A stretch of 64,000 bases of DNA from Bacillus sp. AFS073361. GTDB taxonomy: Bacteria; Bacillota; Bacilli; Bacillales; Cytobacillaceae. Below are positions 8,870 to 18,343 of this stretch, in pieces. Below the pieces are notes generated by a model. The model made no database searches. It was not told the DNA's origin and saw nothing but the letters and a program-made list of their open reading frames with translations. Every line of letters begins with the position of its first letter. Position 1 is the first letter of the stretch. The stretch is taken from contig NZ_NUZU01000002.1 in assembly GCF_002567005.1 (NCBI RefSeq), positions 27,420-91,419 on the forward strand, given 5' to 3'. A program made the position numbers and the translations under genes.

Positions 8870-11428
8870 ATGTCTGTAGTTTTTAGACATACAATGAATA
8901 TTGATTTTGAAAGGTTGAATGAGGATATCCGCTTATTCCCCCAGGTGCATCCAGTTACCCCAGATATGAAAATAACTCACAAAGGTGTTTCTCGTTTGGT
9001 AATGTTGGACCGCTATACCTTTAAAGACACTGCAAAAATTACCCTTTCTAACGACGACTTCGTTGTTTTAACTATAAAAGAAGATCCGAAATTTCCAGCA
9101 CGCGGCCTTGGCTATATCCAGGAAATCGATTGGGAAAAGAAAAAAGCAAAAGTTTTAGTGGAAGAGGAGTTTAGAGGTGTACTCGATGATCCTGAAGAAG
9201 CTAGCACAGGTGTGATTATTAGGTCATTAGATGTGATTGAAAAGCCGTTAGAGCTTTTCTACGAGCAAATTGCGAAGCGTAATGCTACTGGTCTGGCTGC
9301 TGTCGAAGAAACGGAAGAGAAGCGAAGAGAATGGACAGAACGGTTTTATCAAGAACTTGTAAACATGAACTTCATTCCAGCAGGCCGCGTTCTTTACGGT
9401 GCTGGGGCAGATACCGATGTTACTTACTTCAATTGCTATGTTATGCCTTTTGTCCCAGACTCACGTGAAGGTATCTCTGACCATCGTAAGCAGGTGATGG
9501 AGATTATGAGCCGTGGCGGCGGAGTTGGTACAAATGGCTCAACATTGAGACCGCGTAATACACTGGCCAGAGGCGTAAATGGTAAATCATCTGGTTCGGT
9601 TTCATGGTTGGATGATATTGCGAAGTTGACACATTTGGTTGAGCAGGGTGGATCAAGACGTGGAGCTCAGATGATCATGTTAGCTGACTGGCATCCAGAC
9701 ATTATTGAATTTATTATCTCTAAGATGCAAAATCCTAGAATTCTACGATTCTTAATTGAAAATACAAATGATGATACGATAAAAAAACTTGCAAAAGATA
9801 AGTTAAAGTTTACCCCTCTAACTCTAAGTGAAACTGCAATGTACCAAGGAATTGTAAATTATAAAAACATTCAAGGTTTTGGTGGATTTGATGAAAAAAT
9901 CATTGCTGATGCAGAAGAGAAATTATTAACCGGTGGTAACTACACAGTACACAATTCTGAGTTCCTTACTGGTGCAAATATTTCTGTTTGTTTAACAAAG
10001 GAATTTATGGAAGCTGTTGAAAACGATAGTGATTACGAACTGCGCTTCCCTTATGTTGAACACTATGATCAAGAAGAAATGAAGATTTATAATGAAGAAT
10101 GGCATAAAGTGGGAGATGTCCGCGAGTGGGAAAAACTTGGACATAAAGTACGGGTGTACAAAAAGTTCAAAGCAAAAGAACTATGGAACCTTATCAATAT
10201 TTGTGCTACCTACTCAGCAGAACCAGGAATATTTTTTATCGACAATGCCAACGACATGACCAATGCAAAAGCATATGGCCAACAGGTAGTTGCAACAAAC
10301 CCATGTGGGGAACAACCACTTGCACCATTTTCCGTCTGTAACCTTGCAGCAGTCAACTTGGCGGAAATGGCTGATAAAGAAACAAAGACGGTCGATTTTG
10401 AAAAGCTTAAGCGAACAGTAGCCGTAGGAGTTCGGATGCAGGATAATGTCATCAATGCAACACCATACTTTCTTGAAGAAAATAAAAAGCAGGCACTTGG
10501 TGAGCGACGTGTAGGGCTTGGAGTAATGGGCTTGCATGACATGCTGATTTATTGTGAAACAAAGTATGGATCACCAGAAGGAAACGAACTAGTCGATCAA
10601 GTTTTTGAAGTAATTGCAACTACTGCATACAGAACTTCAATTGAATTGGCGAAAGAAAAAGGAAGTTTCCCATTCTTAACTGGGAAAACAACAGGTGAAA
10701 CTAATCGATTACGTCAAGCTTTCATCGATACAGGGTATATGAAGAAAATGCCTGAAGATATCCGCCAATCTATTTTAGAAAGTGGAATTAGGAACTCTCA
10801 TTTACTTACGGTTGCTCCCACGGGATCCACTGGAACAATGGTTGGAGTCTCCACGGGCTTAGAGCCTTATTTCTCATTCTCTTACTTCCGCAGCGGACGT
10901 CTTGGTAAATTTATCGAAGTCAAAGCGGACATCGTGAAAGAATACCTTGATAAGCACCCTGAAGCGGATGAAAACAATCTTCCACATTGGTTTGTTACTG
11001 CGATGGAACTTACAACAGAAGCACATGCAGATGTTCAATGTGTCATCCAGCGCTGGATCGACAGCTCCATTAGTAAAACGGTCAATGCACCAAAAGGGTA
11101 TAGCGTAGAACAGGTTGAAAGAGTATACCAGCGTTTATATCGTGGCGGAGCAAAAGGTGGAACTGTTTATGTTGATGGCTCACGTGATTCACAGGTACTA
11201 ACACTGAAAGCAGAAGAAAACACCAATGAACAATTATCCATTTTTAATGAACAACCAAAACAGCATGTGGTCCTTGTTGATACAATCAGTGAACTTCGTT
11301 CAACAAGTGTGACCATCGGATCAGAAGTAGGAAATACATGCCCGGTGTGCCGTACCGGTAAGGTAAAAGAAATGGGCGGCTGCAACACGTGTACCAACTG
11401 CGGAGCCCAATTGAAATGTGGTTTATAA
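8870..11428 (+). CDS. nrdJ: Adenosylcobalamin-dependent ribonucleotide reductase (class II)
   Basis: An 852-residue class II reductase, which makes deoxyribonucleotides with coenzyme B12 and needs no oxygen. Family signs are NFIPAGRVLYGAGAD and the GGGVGTNGSTLRPRN loop, the active-site region TNPCGEQPL, the LGVMGLHDMLI segment, and the APTGSTGTMVGVSTGLEP phosphate/substrate loop. The C-terminus has CPVCRTGK..CNTCTNCG and a final KCGL, cysteines of a zinc-ribbon and redox type that re-reduce the active site. AAGGAG precedes the ATG by 9 nt. No intein is apparent. It sits where B. subtilis has mntR, and has its own promoter region with paired NrdR boxes and its own terminator. Confidence 0.95.
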   Translation: MSVVFRHTMNIDFERLNEDIRLFPQVHPVTPDMKITHKGVSRLVMLDRYTFKDTAKITLSNDDFVVLTIKEDPKFPARGLGYIQEIDWEKKKAKVLVEEEFRGVLDDPEEASTGVIIRSLDVIEKPLELFYEQIAKRNATGLAAVEETEEKRREWTERFYQELVNMNFIPAGRVLYGAGADTDVTYFNCYVMPFVPDSREGISDHRKQVMEIMSRGGGVGTNGSTLRPRNTLARGVNGKSSGSVSWLDDIAKLTHLVEQGGSRRGAQMIMLADWHPDIIEFIISKMQNPRILRFLIENTNDDTIKKLAKDKLKFTPLTLSETAMYQGIVNYKNIQGFGGFDEKIIADAEEKLLTGGNYTVHNSEFLTGANISVCLTKEFMEAVENDSDYELRFPYVEHYDQEEMKIYNEEWHKVGDVREWEKLGHKVRVYKKFKAKELWNLINICATYSAEPGIFFIDNANDMTNAKAYGQQVVATNPCGEQPLAPFSVCNLAAVNLAEMADKETKTVDFEKLKRTVAVGVRMQDNVINATPYFLEENKKQALGERRVGLGVMGLHDMLIYCETKYGSPEGNELVDQVFEVIATTAYRTSIELAKEKGSFPFLTGKTTGETNRLRQAFIDTGYMKKMPEDIRQSILESGIRNSHLLTVAPTGSTGTMVGVSTGLEPYFSFSYFRSGRLGKFIEVKADIVKEYLDKHPEADENNLPHWFVTAMELTTEAHADVQCVIQRWIDSSISKTVNAPKGYSVEQVERVYQRLYRGGAKGGTVYVDGSRDSQVLTLKAEENTNEQLSIFNEQPKQHVVLVDTISELRSTSVTIGSEVGNTCPVCRTGKVKEMGGCNTCTNCGAQLKCGL

Positions 11429-11442
11429 TTTGTGAGTAATTA

Positions 11443-11470
11443 ATGGGGGAAGAGTTTCCCCCATTTTTTT
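11443..11470 (+). terminator. Terminator of nrdJ
   Basis: ATGGGGGAA and TTTCCCCCAT pair around a GAG loop, followed by seven T residues. Confidence 0.92.
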
Positions 11471-11652
11471 GCGTGATAAATGTAGATAAATCTGATAATT
11501 AATATGAAATTTACGACAATTTAAATGAATATTTACTAGAATTTTTAGAATAAAGTCGAAATTTGTAATATAACTGTAATCAAGCTGTTACTTCGGTGTT
11601 AATCTTTTTTTGTATATTAATAGTATCGAAGCACACAGGGGGATTAAACAAG

Positions 11653-12105
11653 ATGTTGAAAAAGATCATAACAGCCATGATGGCTATGACAATAATTCTA
11701 AGTTCATTGTTTACCACTATGGGTGATAAAGCAGAAGCGGCCTATTATCATACAAAAGCAATCTCAGTTGCAAAAGCAAATCTTGGCGTCCCATATAGAT
11801 GGGGTGGGTTATCTCCAAGAGGATTTGACTGTTCAGGTTTGGTTAAATATTCTTATGGTAAGGCTGGCAAAGTATTGCCTAGAACGGCAGCTGATATGTA
11901 CTACAAAAAAGGATACCGTGTGAAATCTTTAAAGGCCGGAGACTTAATGTTCTTCTCTCAAAATAAAGCAAGCAAACCTAGTCATGTAGCGATTTACATA
12001 GGTGGCGGAAAAATGATTCAATCATCATCTTCAAAGGGCGTTTCAATTGCATCTACAAGCAACAGTTATTGGAAGCCAAGATTTATTGGAGCAAAAAGAT
12101 TTTAA
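11653..12105 (+). CDS. Secreted NlpC/P60 peptidoglycan endopeptidase
   Basis: A 150-residue secreted cell-wall hydrolase. Residues 1-29 form a signal peptide, with probable cleavage after AEA. The rest is a bare NlpC/P60 domain with catalytic Cys60 in GFDCSGLV and His111 in PSHVAIYIG; VPYRWGG and KAGDLMFF are also typical. Such enzymes cut the peptide stems of peptidoglycan. There are no LysM or SH3 binding domains, so it is unusually small. The ATG at 11653 follows CAGGGGGA by 8 nt; an upstream frame extension lacks an SD. It is monocistronic with its own terminator. Confidence 0.88.
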   Translation: MLKKIITAMMAMTIILSSLFTTMGDKAEAAYYHTKAISVAKANLGVPYRWGGLSPRGFDCSGLVKYSYGKAGKVLPRTAADMYYKKGYRVKSLKAGDLMFFSQNKASKPSHVAIYIGGGKMIQSSSSKGVSIASTSNSYWKPRFIGAKRF

Positions 12106-12142
12106 TGAATAGTTAAGCGGTTTCAACCTCATTAATAAACCA

Positions 12143-12175
12143 AGAACATCGTGCAAAGTCGATGTTCTTTTTTAT
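12143..12175 (+). terminator. Terminator of the NlpC/P60 gene
   Basis: AAGAACATCG and CGATGTTCTT pair perfectly, followed by a T run. Confidence 0.9.
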
Positions 12176-12265
12176 TTACAAATTTTTTTTGCTTGTCTAC
12201 CGTACTATTTATGATTGCAACTGCTTAAAGATGTAAAAATAACTTCATCTTTAGGAGTGACTGCC

Positions 12266-13150
12266 ATGTTTATAGACGGCGTTTTTTCCGGAGGAGGAAT
12301 AAAAGGGTTTGCCTTAATTGGAGCCTGTGCAGAAATAGAAGATAAAGGTTTGCGATTTGTAAGGTTGGCAGGAACAAGTGCAGGATCCATCGTTGCTGCA
12401 TTAATAGCCGCCGGTTATACCAGTAAAGAAATTTTCCAACTAGTCGACGAATTAGATCTTTCAAAACTACTGGATACCCGAAAAACAATTATTCCATTCC
12501 CATTTGCTAAATGGCTGTTTGTCTATTGGAGGCTGGGTCTTTATAAGGGAAACGAGCTTGAAAAATGGCTTTATGAAAAACTTGAGGCTAAAGGGTTAAA
12601 AACATTTGCAGATTTACCCCCTCAGGCCCTTAGGGTCATCGCTTCAGACCTTTCAAATGGGCGAATGATTGTTTTACCAGACGACTTACAGAAGTATGGC
12701 ATCTCACCCGGTTCCTTTTCCATTGCTAAAGCGATAAGAATTAGCTGCAGTATCCCATATTTTTTTGAGCCAGTAAAAATGCGTTCAATGGACGGTATGA
12801 ATGTATTAGTTGACGGAGGAGTTTTGAGCAATTTTCCAATGTGGCTTTTTGACCAAGAGAATGTACAAAAAGTAAGACCAGTGCTCGGAATTAAATTAAA
12901 CGCTAGTGAATATGAGCATGAAAAACATAAAATCAAAAATGCGGTACAATTATTTGCTGCCTTATTTGAAACGATGAAAGATGCCCACGATTCCAGGTAT
13001 ATTTCCAAAAAACATGTAAAGAATATAATCTTTATCCCAACTGAAGGTGTTTTATTTACGGAATTTTCATTAACAGAAGAAAAGAAACACGAATTATTTA
13101 ATTTAGGAAAAGAAAAAGCGAAACAATTTTTGAAAACATGGGGGTATTAA
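12266..13150 (+). CDS. yqhO: Patatin-like phospholipase family protein (YqhO)
   Basis: A 294-residue patatin-fold acyl hydrolase. The glycine-rich oxyanion loop SGGGIKG is at residues 8-14, the nucleophile Ser38 lies in GTSAG, and the catalytic Asp is in the VDGGVLSNFP motif, so the Ser-Asp dyad is intact. It probably hydrolyses phospholipids or related esters; the true substrate is unknown. TTAGGAGTGA places the start at 12266; an upstream in-frame ATG at 12215 has no SD. It is the B. subtilis yqhO equivalent but follows NlpC/P60 here instead of mntR. Confidence 0.88.
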   Translation: MFIDGVFSGGGIKGFALIGACAEIEDKGLRFVRLAGTSAGSIVAALIAAGYTSKEIFQLVDELDLSKLLDTRKTIIPFPFAKWLFVYWRLGLYKGNELEKWLYEKLEAKGLKTFADLPPQALRVIASDLSNGRMIVLPDDLQKYGISPGSFSIAKAIRISCSIPYFFEPVKMRSMDGMNVLVDGGVLSNFPMWLFDQENVQKVRPVLGIKLNASEYEHEKHKIKNAVQLFAALFETMKDAHDSRYISKKHVKNIIFIPTEGVLFTEFSLTEEKKHELFNLGKEKAKQFLKTWGY

Positions 13151-13183
13151 TTAGGAATATTTTTATGCTTCCTCATAAAAATA

Positions 13184-13219
13184 TAAAAAATCGAGCGCCT
13201 ATAGTGACGCTCGATTTTT
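13184..13219. terminator. Bidirectional terminator between yqhO and yqhP
   Basis: AAAAATCGAGCG and CGCTCGATTTTT pair, with A residues on one side and T residues on the other, so it works both ways. On the minus strand the stem covers the last codons of yqhP. Confidence 0.85.
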
Positions 13220-13585
13220 CTTTTTCCCCTTTTTGCCGTCGATAACGGTCAAATGTGCAGGAGATTTCTTTTTTGTCTTGTTGCTTTTCTTTAATGAGGC
13301 TAACGTTCCGAGAGAAGAAGTCTTAACAGTTCCTTCCCCGCTCTTTTGTTGTAATCGTTTTTTTGATTTTTTTGCTGCTTTTAGAAATGCCCGCTGCTCT
13401 TTTTTCTGAGGGCTTGAGCCGGTAAACTTTCGAACTAGGAAATAAACGACTAAAACAACCAGTGCCATGACAGCTATACTTTGAATGAAACCGGCTGGAT
13501 TAGCTGTAAATGTACCAATAACACCAAGTAATGCTAGAATGATAAGTCCCCCAATAACCACATTAACAAATGTCCGATTTTTCAA
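13199..13585 (-). CDS. yqhP: Small membrane protein YqhP
   Basis: A 128-residue protein with two membrane segments in the first 55 residues, followed by a strongly basic cytoplasmic tail rich in Lys and Arg. It corresponds to B. subtilis YqhP by position; function unknown. The likely start is the TTG at 13585, because AGGGAGGTG lies 6 nt upstream, whereas the GTG at 13594 is inside that SD. The basic tail might bind nucleic acid or acidic lipid, which is inference only. Confidence 0.75.
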   Translation of the reverse strand: MKNRTFVNVVIGGLIILALLGVIGTFTANPAGFIQSIAVMALVVLVVYFLVRKFTGSSPQKKEQRAFLKAAKKSKKRLQQKSGEGTVKTSSLGTLASLKKSNKTKKKSPAHLTVIDGKKGKKKNRASL

Positions 13586-13651
13586 GAAAGCCACCTCCCT
13601 AAGAGCATCTTAAGCATTTTTATAATCTTTTAAACACGATAAAACAAAGAT

Positions 13652-14602
13652 TTAGACAATTTCTTCACTTTCTATGGAGAACTCAGTTTCTTTCTCCATT
13701 TTCAATAATCGGTTAAAAGAAAGGATCGCCACTTCCACTTGGTCATCTTGAGGTTCCTTCGTTGTTATTAATTGAAGCCAAAGACCAGGTATCCCAAGAT
13801 ATTTCAAGACAGGAACATCTCTGAGTTTGTTTGTCACTTGAAGAATTTCAAAGGCGATTCCTAGAACAACCGGGATTAAAAGGAGTCGGTCGACAACCCG
13901 TAACCAAAGCGGAGTAGTAGGTACAAACATATAAACAAAAACACCTACAATTACAGTAAATAAAATGAAACTGCTCCCACAGCGGTAATGGAGTCGAGAA
14001 TGAGCCTGCACATTTTCTACAGTTAACTCTACACCTGCTTCAAACGTATTAATTACTTTATGTTCAGCTCCGTGATATTGAAACACTCTTTTTATCAATG
14101 GAGTAAGGGAGACAAAATAAATATAAGCTATTAGTAAGATTAGTTTAAAAAAGCCTTCCACTAGCACTTGAGCAAAATCAGAAGGGAAAATTGGTTTTGT
14201 TAAAACGGCAAGAAAAATTGGAATTAATGTAAAAGCGAATTTACCAAATAAAAATGAGATGACACCAATTGCTGCTACACCAAGATACATGGTTAATTTA
14301 GATACTTCTTTATCTTTTATGATTTCATCTTCTTTTGGGTCAACATCAAATCTTTCCGTTGAAAAGTTTAAATGTTTTGATCCATTTGCACTCGACTCAA
14401 TAATGGCAATAATCCCACGTAGAAAAGGGATTTTTTTTAACATTGTAAAATAAGGATTTGCTTTACGTGGCAAATGAAAATATTCTACAGATTGATCCTT
14501 TCTGCGAACCGCAGTAACATAATGATGCTTACCGCCAAACATAACACCTTCGACAACCGCTTGGCCGCCAAAAACAGGTTTTTGCGAACTAGACATATAC
14601 AT
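13652..14602 (-). CDS. yqhQ: DUF1385 membrane protein YqhQ
   Basis: A 316-residue integral membrane protein of the DUF1385 family, equivalent to B. subtilis YqhQ. It begins with GGQAVVEGVMFGG, the family signature, and has YHGAEHKVINTFEAG (His and Glu in the middle loop) and HSRLHYRCGSSF. About five hydrophobic segments follow residue 60. The family is annotated as possible metal-dependent enzymes, but no activity is established. Two ATGs (14602, 14596) share one SD, so the exact start is open. It is divergent from yqhR. Confidence 0.85.
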   Translation of the reverse strand: MYMSSSQKPVFGGQAVVEGVMFGGKHHYVTAVRRKDQSVEYFHLPRKANPYFTMLKKIPFLRGIIAIIESSANGSKHLNFSTERFDVDPKEDEIIKDKEVSKLTMYLGVAAIGVISFLFGKFAFTLIPIFLAVLTKPIFPSDFAQVLVEGFFKLILLIAYIYFVSLTPLIKRVFQYHGAEHKVINTFEAGVELTVENVQAHSRLHYRCGSSFILFTVIVGVFVYMFVPTTPLWLRVVDRLLLIPVVLGIAFEILQVTNKLRDVPVLKYLGIPGLWLQLITTKEPQDDQVEVAILSFNRLLKMEKETEFSIESEEIV

Positions 14603-14885
14603 AACACCAACCTAATCAAAAGTTGCACAACAGCAGAAGTAGAAAAAATCTGTATGTACTTAATTCTATTCTACTAGAAAAACAAAAAAACCTCTAGGAA
14701 TGACATAATATTTCCAATTAAAAAGTTTTTTTTTATGCAAGGGATTGAATACCTAAGGACATAATAAAAAATGGAGTTTATTATGGCTTTTTGTTGACCC
14801 TGCATTGTTTTAGGGACAGTATTACATGAATGATGGACGGCAAATAAGGCAGTAAATAAGCAGAATGTTAATGGAGGTTGTTATT

Positions 14886-15383
14886 ATGTCAAATGAGCAA
14901 AAACTAAGTAATTATCCTAAACCCATGTCCTTTCCGGTAATGGTCTTTTGGACAGGGTTATTTGGAGGCTTGTTTTGGGGAACAATTGGCTGGATTGCTT
15001 CCTATTTTAGTTTTACAGAAATTCGTCCTACTGTCCTACTGGAGCCCTGGGCGCTAGGCGATTGGAAGCATGAATGGCTTGGTACAATCATTTCCATCAT
15101 TTTAATTGGAATTTGTTCAGTAGTTGCAGCATTTATTTACTATGCAGCCTTGAAAAAGTTCAAAGGTTTTTGGTTTGGTCTGGGGTATGGTCTTGTATTG
15201 TTTGCAGTGGTATTTTTCTTACTTAATCCACTCTTTCCGGGAATTAAGCCCTTCTTTGATTTAAACAGGGATACAATCATTACTTCCGTTTGTTTATATA
15301 TCGTATATGGAATTTTTATTGGATATTCCATAAATTATGAGTATCAAAATAATAAAGTTCAAGAGAAAGAGGAATCAGCCTAA
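14886..15383 (+). CDS. yqhR: Membrane protein YqhR
   Basis: A 165-residue protein with four predicted membrane helices (about residues 18-40, 65-90, 97-118 and 130-148), equivalent to B. subtilis YqhR by position; function unknown. The motif GLFGGLFWGTIGW is in the first helix. GGAGGT precedes the ATG at 14886 by 7 nt. In B. subtilis aroQ follows; here papA follows directly. Confidence 0.82.
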   Translation: MSNEQKLSNYPKPMSFPVMVFWTGLFGGLFWGTIGWIASYFSFTEIRPTVLLEPWALGDWKHEWLGTIISIILIGICSVVAAFIYYAALKKFKGFWFGLGYGLVLFAVVFFLLNPLFPGIKPFFDLNRDTIITSVCLYIVYGIFIGYSINYEYQNNKVQEKEESA

Positions 15384-15462
15384 GTTTCGATTAGTCGGAT
15401 TTGGTAGGTTGTGATAAAATATTTTTGTCCTCATTGATTTGAAAAGGAGAGTGGAGAATATC

Positions 15463-16524
15463 ATGGAAAAAATAGAAAAATTGAGATCTAATTTTTCAAC
15501 ACATGGAATAGATGGGATCTTGATCACAAATCCATTTAATCGAAGGTATATATCTAACTTTACTGGTACCGCAGGTGTTGTATTAATTAGTGCAGATAAA
15601 GCGCAGTTTCTTACAGATTTCCGCTATATTGAACAAGCAGCAAAACAATGTCAGGGATTTGAGATTATAAAGACTACAGGATCTATCCCTGAGGAGGTAG
15701 CGGTCCAAGCAAAGAAACTTGGCATTCAAAAGCTTGGATTTGAAGCGGATTTTCTAACGTTTTCTTCTTTTAAATTATATGATAAAGAATTGGAAGCTGA
15801 ACTAGTACCAATTTCCGGAGTAATTGAAAAGTTACGCTTGATAAAGACGGATTCAGAGCTTAAGATATTAAAGGTGGCAGCTGATATCGCGGATGCTGCA
15901 TTTAAACATATTTTAGACTTCATTCGTCCAGGAAAAACGGAATTAGAAGTATCCAATGAGTTAGAGTTTTTTATGAGAAGAGCTGGTGCTACATCTTCTT
16001 CATTTGATACGATTGTTGCTTCAGGTCATCGCTCTGCACTTCCTCATGGTGTGGCAAGTGACAAAGTTATTGAGGCTGGAGATATTGTAACAATGGATTA
16101 TGGATGTTATTACAATGGTTATGTATCTGATATTACAAGAACCGTGGCAGTTGGTGAGCCGGATGCCAAGCTTAAAGAGATTTATGAAATTGTTCTTGAA
16201 GCCCAATTACGTGGGATGGCGGGAATCAAACCAGGATTGACCGGTAAAGAAGCAGATGCAATCACACGAGATTACATAACAGAAAAAGGTTATGGTGAAT
16301 ACTTTGGACATTCAACAGGACACGGAATAGGACTTGAGATTCACGAGGGTCCAGGATTGTCGATGAAATCAGATGTCGTTTTAGAACCTGGCATGGTGGT
16401 AACATGTGAACCGGGCATTTATATCCCAGGTCTCGGCGGTGTTCGAATTGAAGATGATACGTTGATTACAAAAGACCATAACGAAGCACTTACACATTCT
16501 ACAAAAGAACTAATAATACTGTAG
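15463..16524 (+). CDS. papA: Xaa-Pro aminopeptidase (M24 family)
   Basis: A 353-residue M24 metallopeptidase matching B. subtilis PapA (YqhT). Metal ligands of the pita-bread fold are visible: Asp in VTMDYGCYYNGY and SDITRT, His in GHSTGHGIGLEIHEGP, Glu in TCEPGIYIPG and in GVRIEDD. It removes N-terminal residues before proline. GAAAAGGAGAG precedes the ATG at 15463; the 8-codon upstream extension lacks an SD. It is 21 nt upstream of efp; the two are a conserved pair, which is notable because EF-P helps translate proline stretches. Confidence 0.93.
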   Translation: MEKIEKLRSNFSTHGIDGILITNPFNRRYISNFTGTAGVVLISADKAQFLTDFRYIEQAAKQCQGFEIIKTTGSIPEEVAVQAKKLGIQKLGFEADFLTFSSFKLYDKELEAELVPISGVIEKLRLIKTDSELKILKVAADIADAAFKHILDFIRPGKTELEVSNELEFFMRRAGATSSSFDTIVASGHRSALPHGVASDKVIEAGDIVTMDYGCYYNGYVSDITRTVAVGEPDAKLKEIYEIVLEAQLRGMAGIKPGLTGKEADAITRDYITEKGYGEYFGHSTGHGIGLEIHEGPGLSMKSDVVLEPGMVVTCEPGIYIPGLGGVRIEDDTLITKDHNEALTHSTKELIIL

Positions 16525-16545
16525 CGATTTTAGGAGGATTTTAAC

Positions 16546-17103
16546 ATGATATCTGTAAATGATTTTAAAACAGGATTAACAATTGAAGTTGATGGAGGCC
16601 TATGGCGTGTTCTGGATTTCCAACACGTAAAGCCAGGTAAGGGTGCAGCGTTTGTTCGTTCCAAACTTCGTAACCTGCGTAATGGTGCCATTCAAGAAAA
16701 AACGTTTCGTGCAGGTGAAAAAGTAGAGAAAGCTCAAATTGATAATCGTAAAATGCAATATTTATATGCAAGCGGCGATAATCATGTGTTTATGGATATG
16801 GAATCTTATGAGCAGGTAGAATTACCAGCAGCAAACATTGAGTATGAATTAAAGTTCTTAAAAGAAAACATGGAAGTACACATTATGATGTTTAACTATG
16901 AAACCCTAGGGATTGAATTACCAAACAACGTTACTTTAGAAGTGACTGAAACAGAGCCAGGGATTAAAGGTGATACATCTTCCGGCGGTACTAAAAATGC
17001 TACTCTTGAAACTGGACTTAATGTTCAAGTGCCTTTCTTTATCAATCAAGGTGATAAATTAATTATTAACACTTCTGATGGTTCATACGTTTCTCGTGCA
17101 TAA
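16546..17103 (+). CDS. efp: Elongation factor P
   Basis: A 185-residue EF-P, the ribosome-binding factor that relieves stalling at polyproline. Three beta-barrel domains are present, and the conserved loop [13 protein letters not shown] carries Lys32 (KPGKG), the residue modified in bacilli. The C-terminus has the family signature [23 protein letters not shown] precedes the ATG. It is the last gene with the yqh order before the cytochrome cluster; in B. subtilis spoIIIAA lies shortly after efp. Confidence 0.97.
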   Translation: MISVNDFKTGLTIEVDGGLWRVLDFQHVKPGKGAAFVRSKLRNLRNGAIQEKTFRAGEKVEKAQIDNRKMQYLYASGDNHVFMDMESYEQVELPAANIEYELKFLKENMEVHIMMFNYETLGIELPNNVTLEVTETEPGIKGDTSSGGTKNATLETGLNVQVPFFINQGDKLIINTSDGSYVSRA

Positions 17104-17111
17104 TCATGATC

Positions 17112-17150
17112 AAAGCCTTAGTCCGATAATTACGGACTAAGGCTTTTTTT
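17112..17150 (+). terminator. Terminator of papA-efp
   Basis: AAAGCCTTAGTCCG and CGGACTAAGGCTTT pair, followed by a T run. Confidence 0.93.
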
Positions 17151-17235
17151 AACAATTTCTCCATACTTTCTCCTAAGTTTCTGCACACTTTTTCACTACA
17201 TTAAGGATGTAGAAAAATTAAAGGAGAAGATGAAT

Positions 17236-17733
17236 ATGAATATGACGCATTATATGGGATTATTAGCAGACAATCAACCTTGGAATTTATTGATTTTTAT
17301 GGCGGTTCCAGTCATTTGTGCAGAAATCCTTGCGATTTCGGAAATAGCGATATTGTTTACAAGAAAATTAGATGGTGCACTAAAAAAATTGAATAAAGTA
17401 ACAGGTATCTTTGCAGGCTTTTATTTTACCGGAATATTTATTTACCTTATGAAATCGGCTTATATACCATTAACTGTTAATGGGGAGTGGAAAGGTTGGA
17501 TTGACGTTACAGCTGTTACTTTCTATTTACTTGGAATCATCCCATTTCTTGGAATGGCGCTGCTTGATTTAGGTCTTATTTTCAGACATAAAACTGAGGA
17601 AGAAAAACTGAAAATTCATGCTATATTTGTAAGTATTTTTCTAGTAGTTGCTCACATCGCAATGATATTTGGGATGATTGACCCATCACTTGGAACCGGT
17701 TCACCTTCTAGTCACGATATGATGAATATGTAA
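17236..17733 (+). CDS. Four-helix membrane protein with Met/His-rich ends, function unknown
   Basis: A 165-residue integral membrane protein with about four hydrophobic helices. I do not recognise its function with confidence. Both ends are rich in Met and His (MNMTHYMG at the start, SSHDMMNM at the end), a composition seen in copper-handling proteins, and the helices contain further Met and His. The start is probably the ATG at 17236 (AAGGAG 9 nt upstream); ATGs at 17230 and 17242 are in frame. It follows efp but has its own unit, and is the first gene of the non-yqh block carrying c-type cytochrome functions. Confidence 0.7.
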   Translation: MNMTHYMGLLADNQPWNLLIFMAVPVICAEILAISEIAILFTRKLDGALKKLNKVTGIFAGFYFTGIFIYLMKSAYIPLTVNGEWKGWIDVTAVTFYLLGIIPFLGMALLDLGLIFRHKTEEEKLKIHAIFVSIFLVVAHIAMIFGMIDPSLGTGSPSSHDMMNM

Positions 17734-17883
17734 TAAAGGATGAATAAGCAATGAGGAAAAAGTTAATAACTTAAACTACTTAAAAAACTTCACGAAATAG
17801 TAAGATTTAGTTACATTTTGACTAATCTCTTTTTGCTAAACTTAAAGAGTATTTAATACTATAGGGAAGGGGGGCAATAGATA

Positions 17884-18333
17884 TTGAAACGAATTACATC
17901 TCTCTTGTTCCTTGGGATTTTGTTTGCCATTGTTGCAGCTGGCTGCAGTTCCAAACTAAGTGATGAAACTTGGAAACTTGATAAAAAACATTCGCCATTA
18001 CCAGATTTTGTTCTGAATACATCTGAAAAGATTAATGAAACTTATGTTATGGCTGCAACTTATCCAGAAGTGGTAGCTTCGGTTCCTTGCTATTGTGGTT
18101 GCGTTGTCGAAGGGCATAAGAGCAATTTAGATTGCTTTGTAAAACAGGTTGGTGAAAATAATACAGTGACAGAGTGGGATTCACACGGAATATCTTGCGA
18201 CACTTGTATCGATATAGCTAGAGATGCAGTTGAGATGCATCTTAGTGGAAAAAGTCCTAATAAAATTTATCAATTAATTACAGGTAAATATGAAGATATT
18301 GGGGAGCCAACCCCAACGCCCGAACCTAAGTAA
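17884..18333 (+). CDS. PCYCGC-motif lipoprotein
   Basis: A 149-residue lipoprotein. The signal peptide ends in the lipobox VAAGC (Cys21). The mature part has the PCYCGC motif (residues 68-73) and further cysteines in LDCF and SCDTC, seven in all after the lipid-bearing one. Proteins of this family occur in bacilli near respiratory genes; the cysteines could bind a metal or exchange disulfides, but no function is proven. The start is a TTG at 17884 preceded by a strong AAGGGGGG. It is 10 nt upstream of a di-heme cytochrome gene, so a role in haem or copper delivery is plausible. Confidence 0.82.
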   Translation: MKRITSLLFLGILFAIVAAGCSSKLSDETWKLDKKHSPLPDFVLNTSEKINETYVMAATYPEVVASVPCYCGCVVEGHKSNLDCFVKQVGENNTVTEWDSHGISCDTCIDIARDAVEMHLSGKSPNKIYQLITGKYEDIGEPTPTPEPK

Positions 18334-18343
18334 GGGGTAACCC

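Noticed and set aside
17182-17197. FNR-like box before the Met/His-rich membrane protein gene
   Set aside because: TGCAC-N6-TCACT has two mismatches in one half and no -10 element at the expected spacing.
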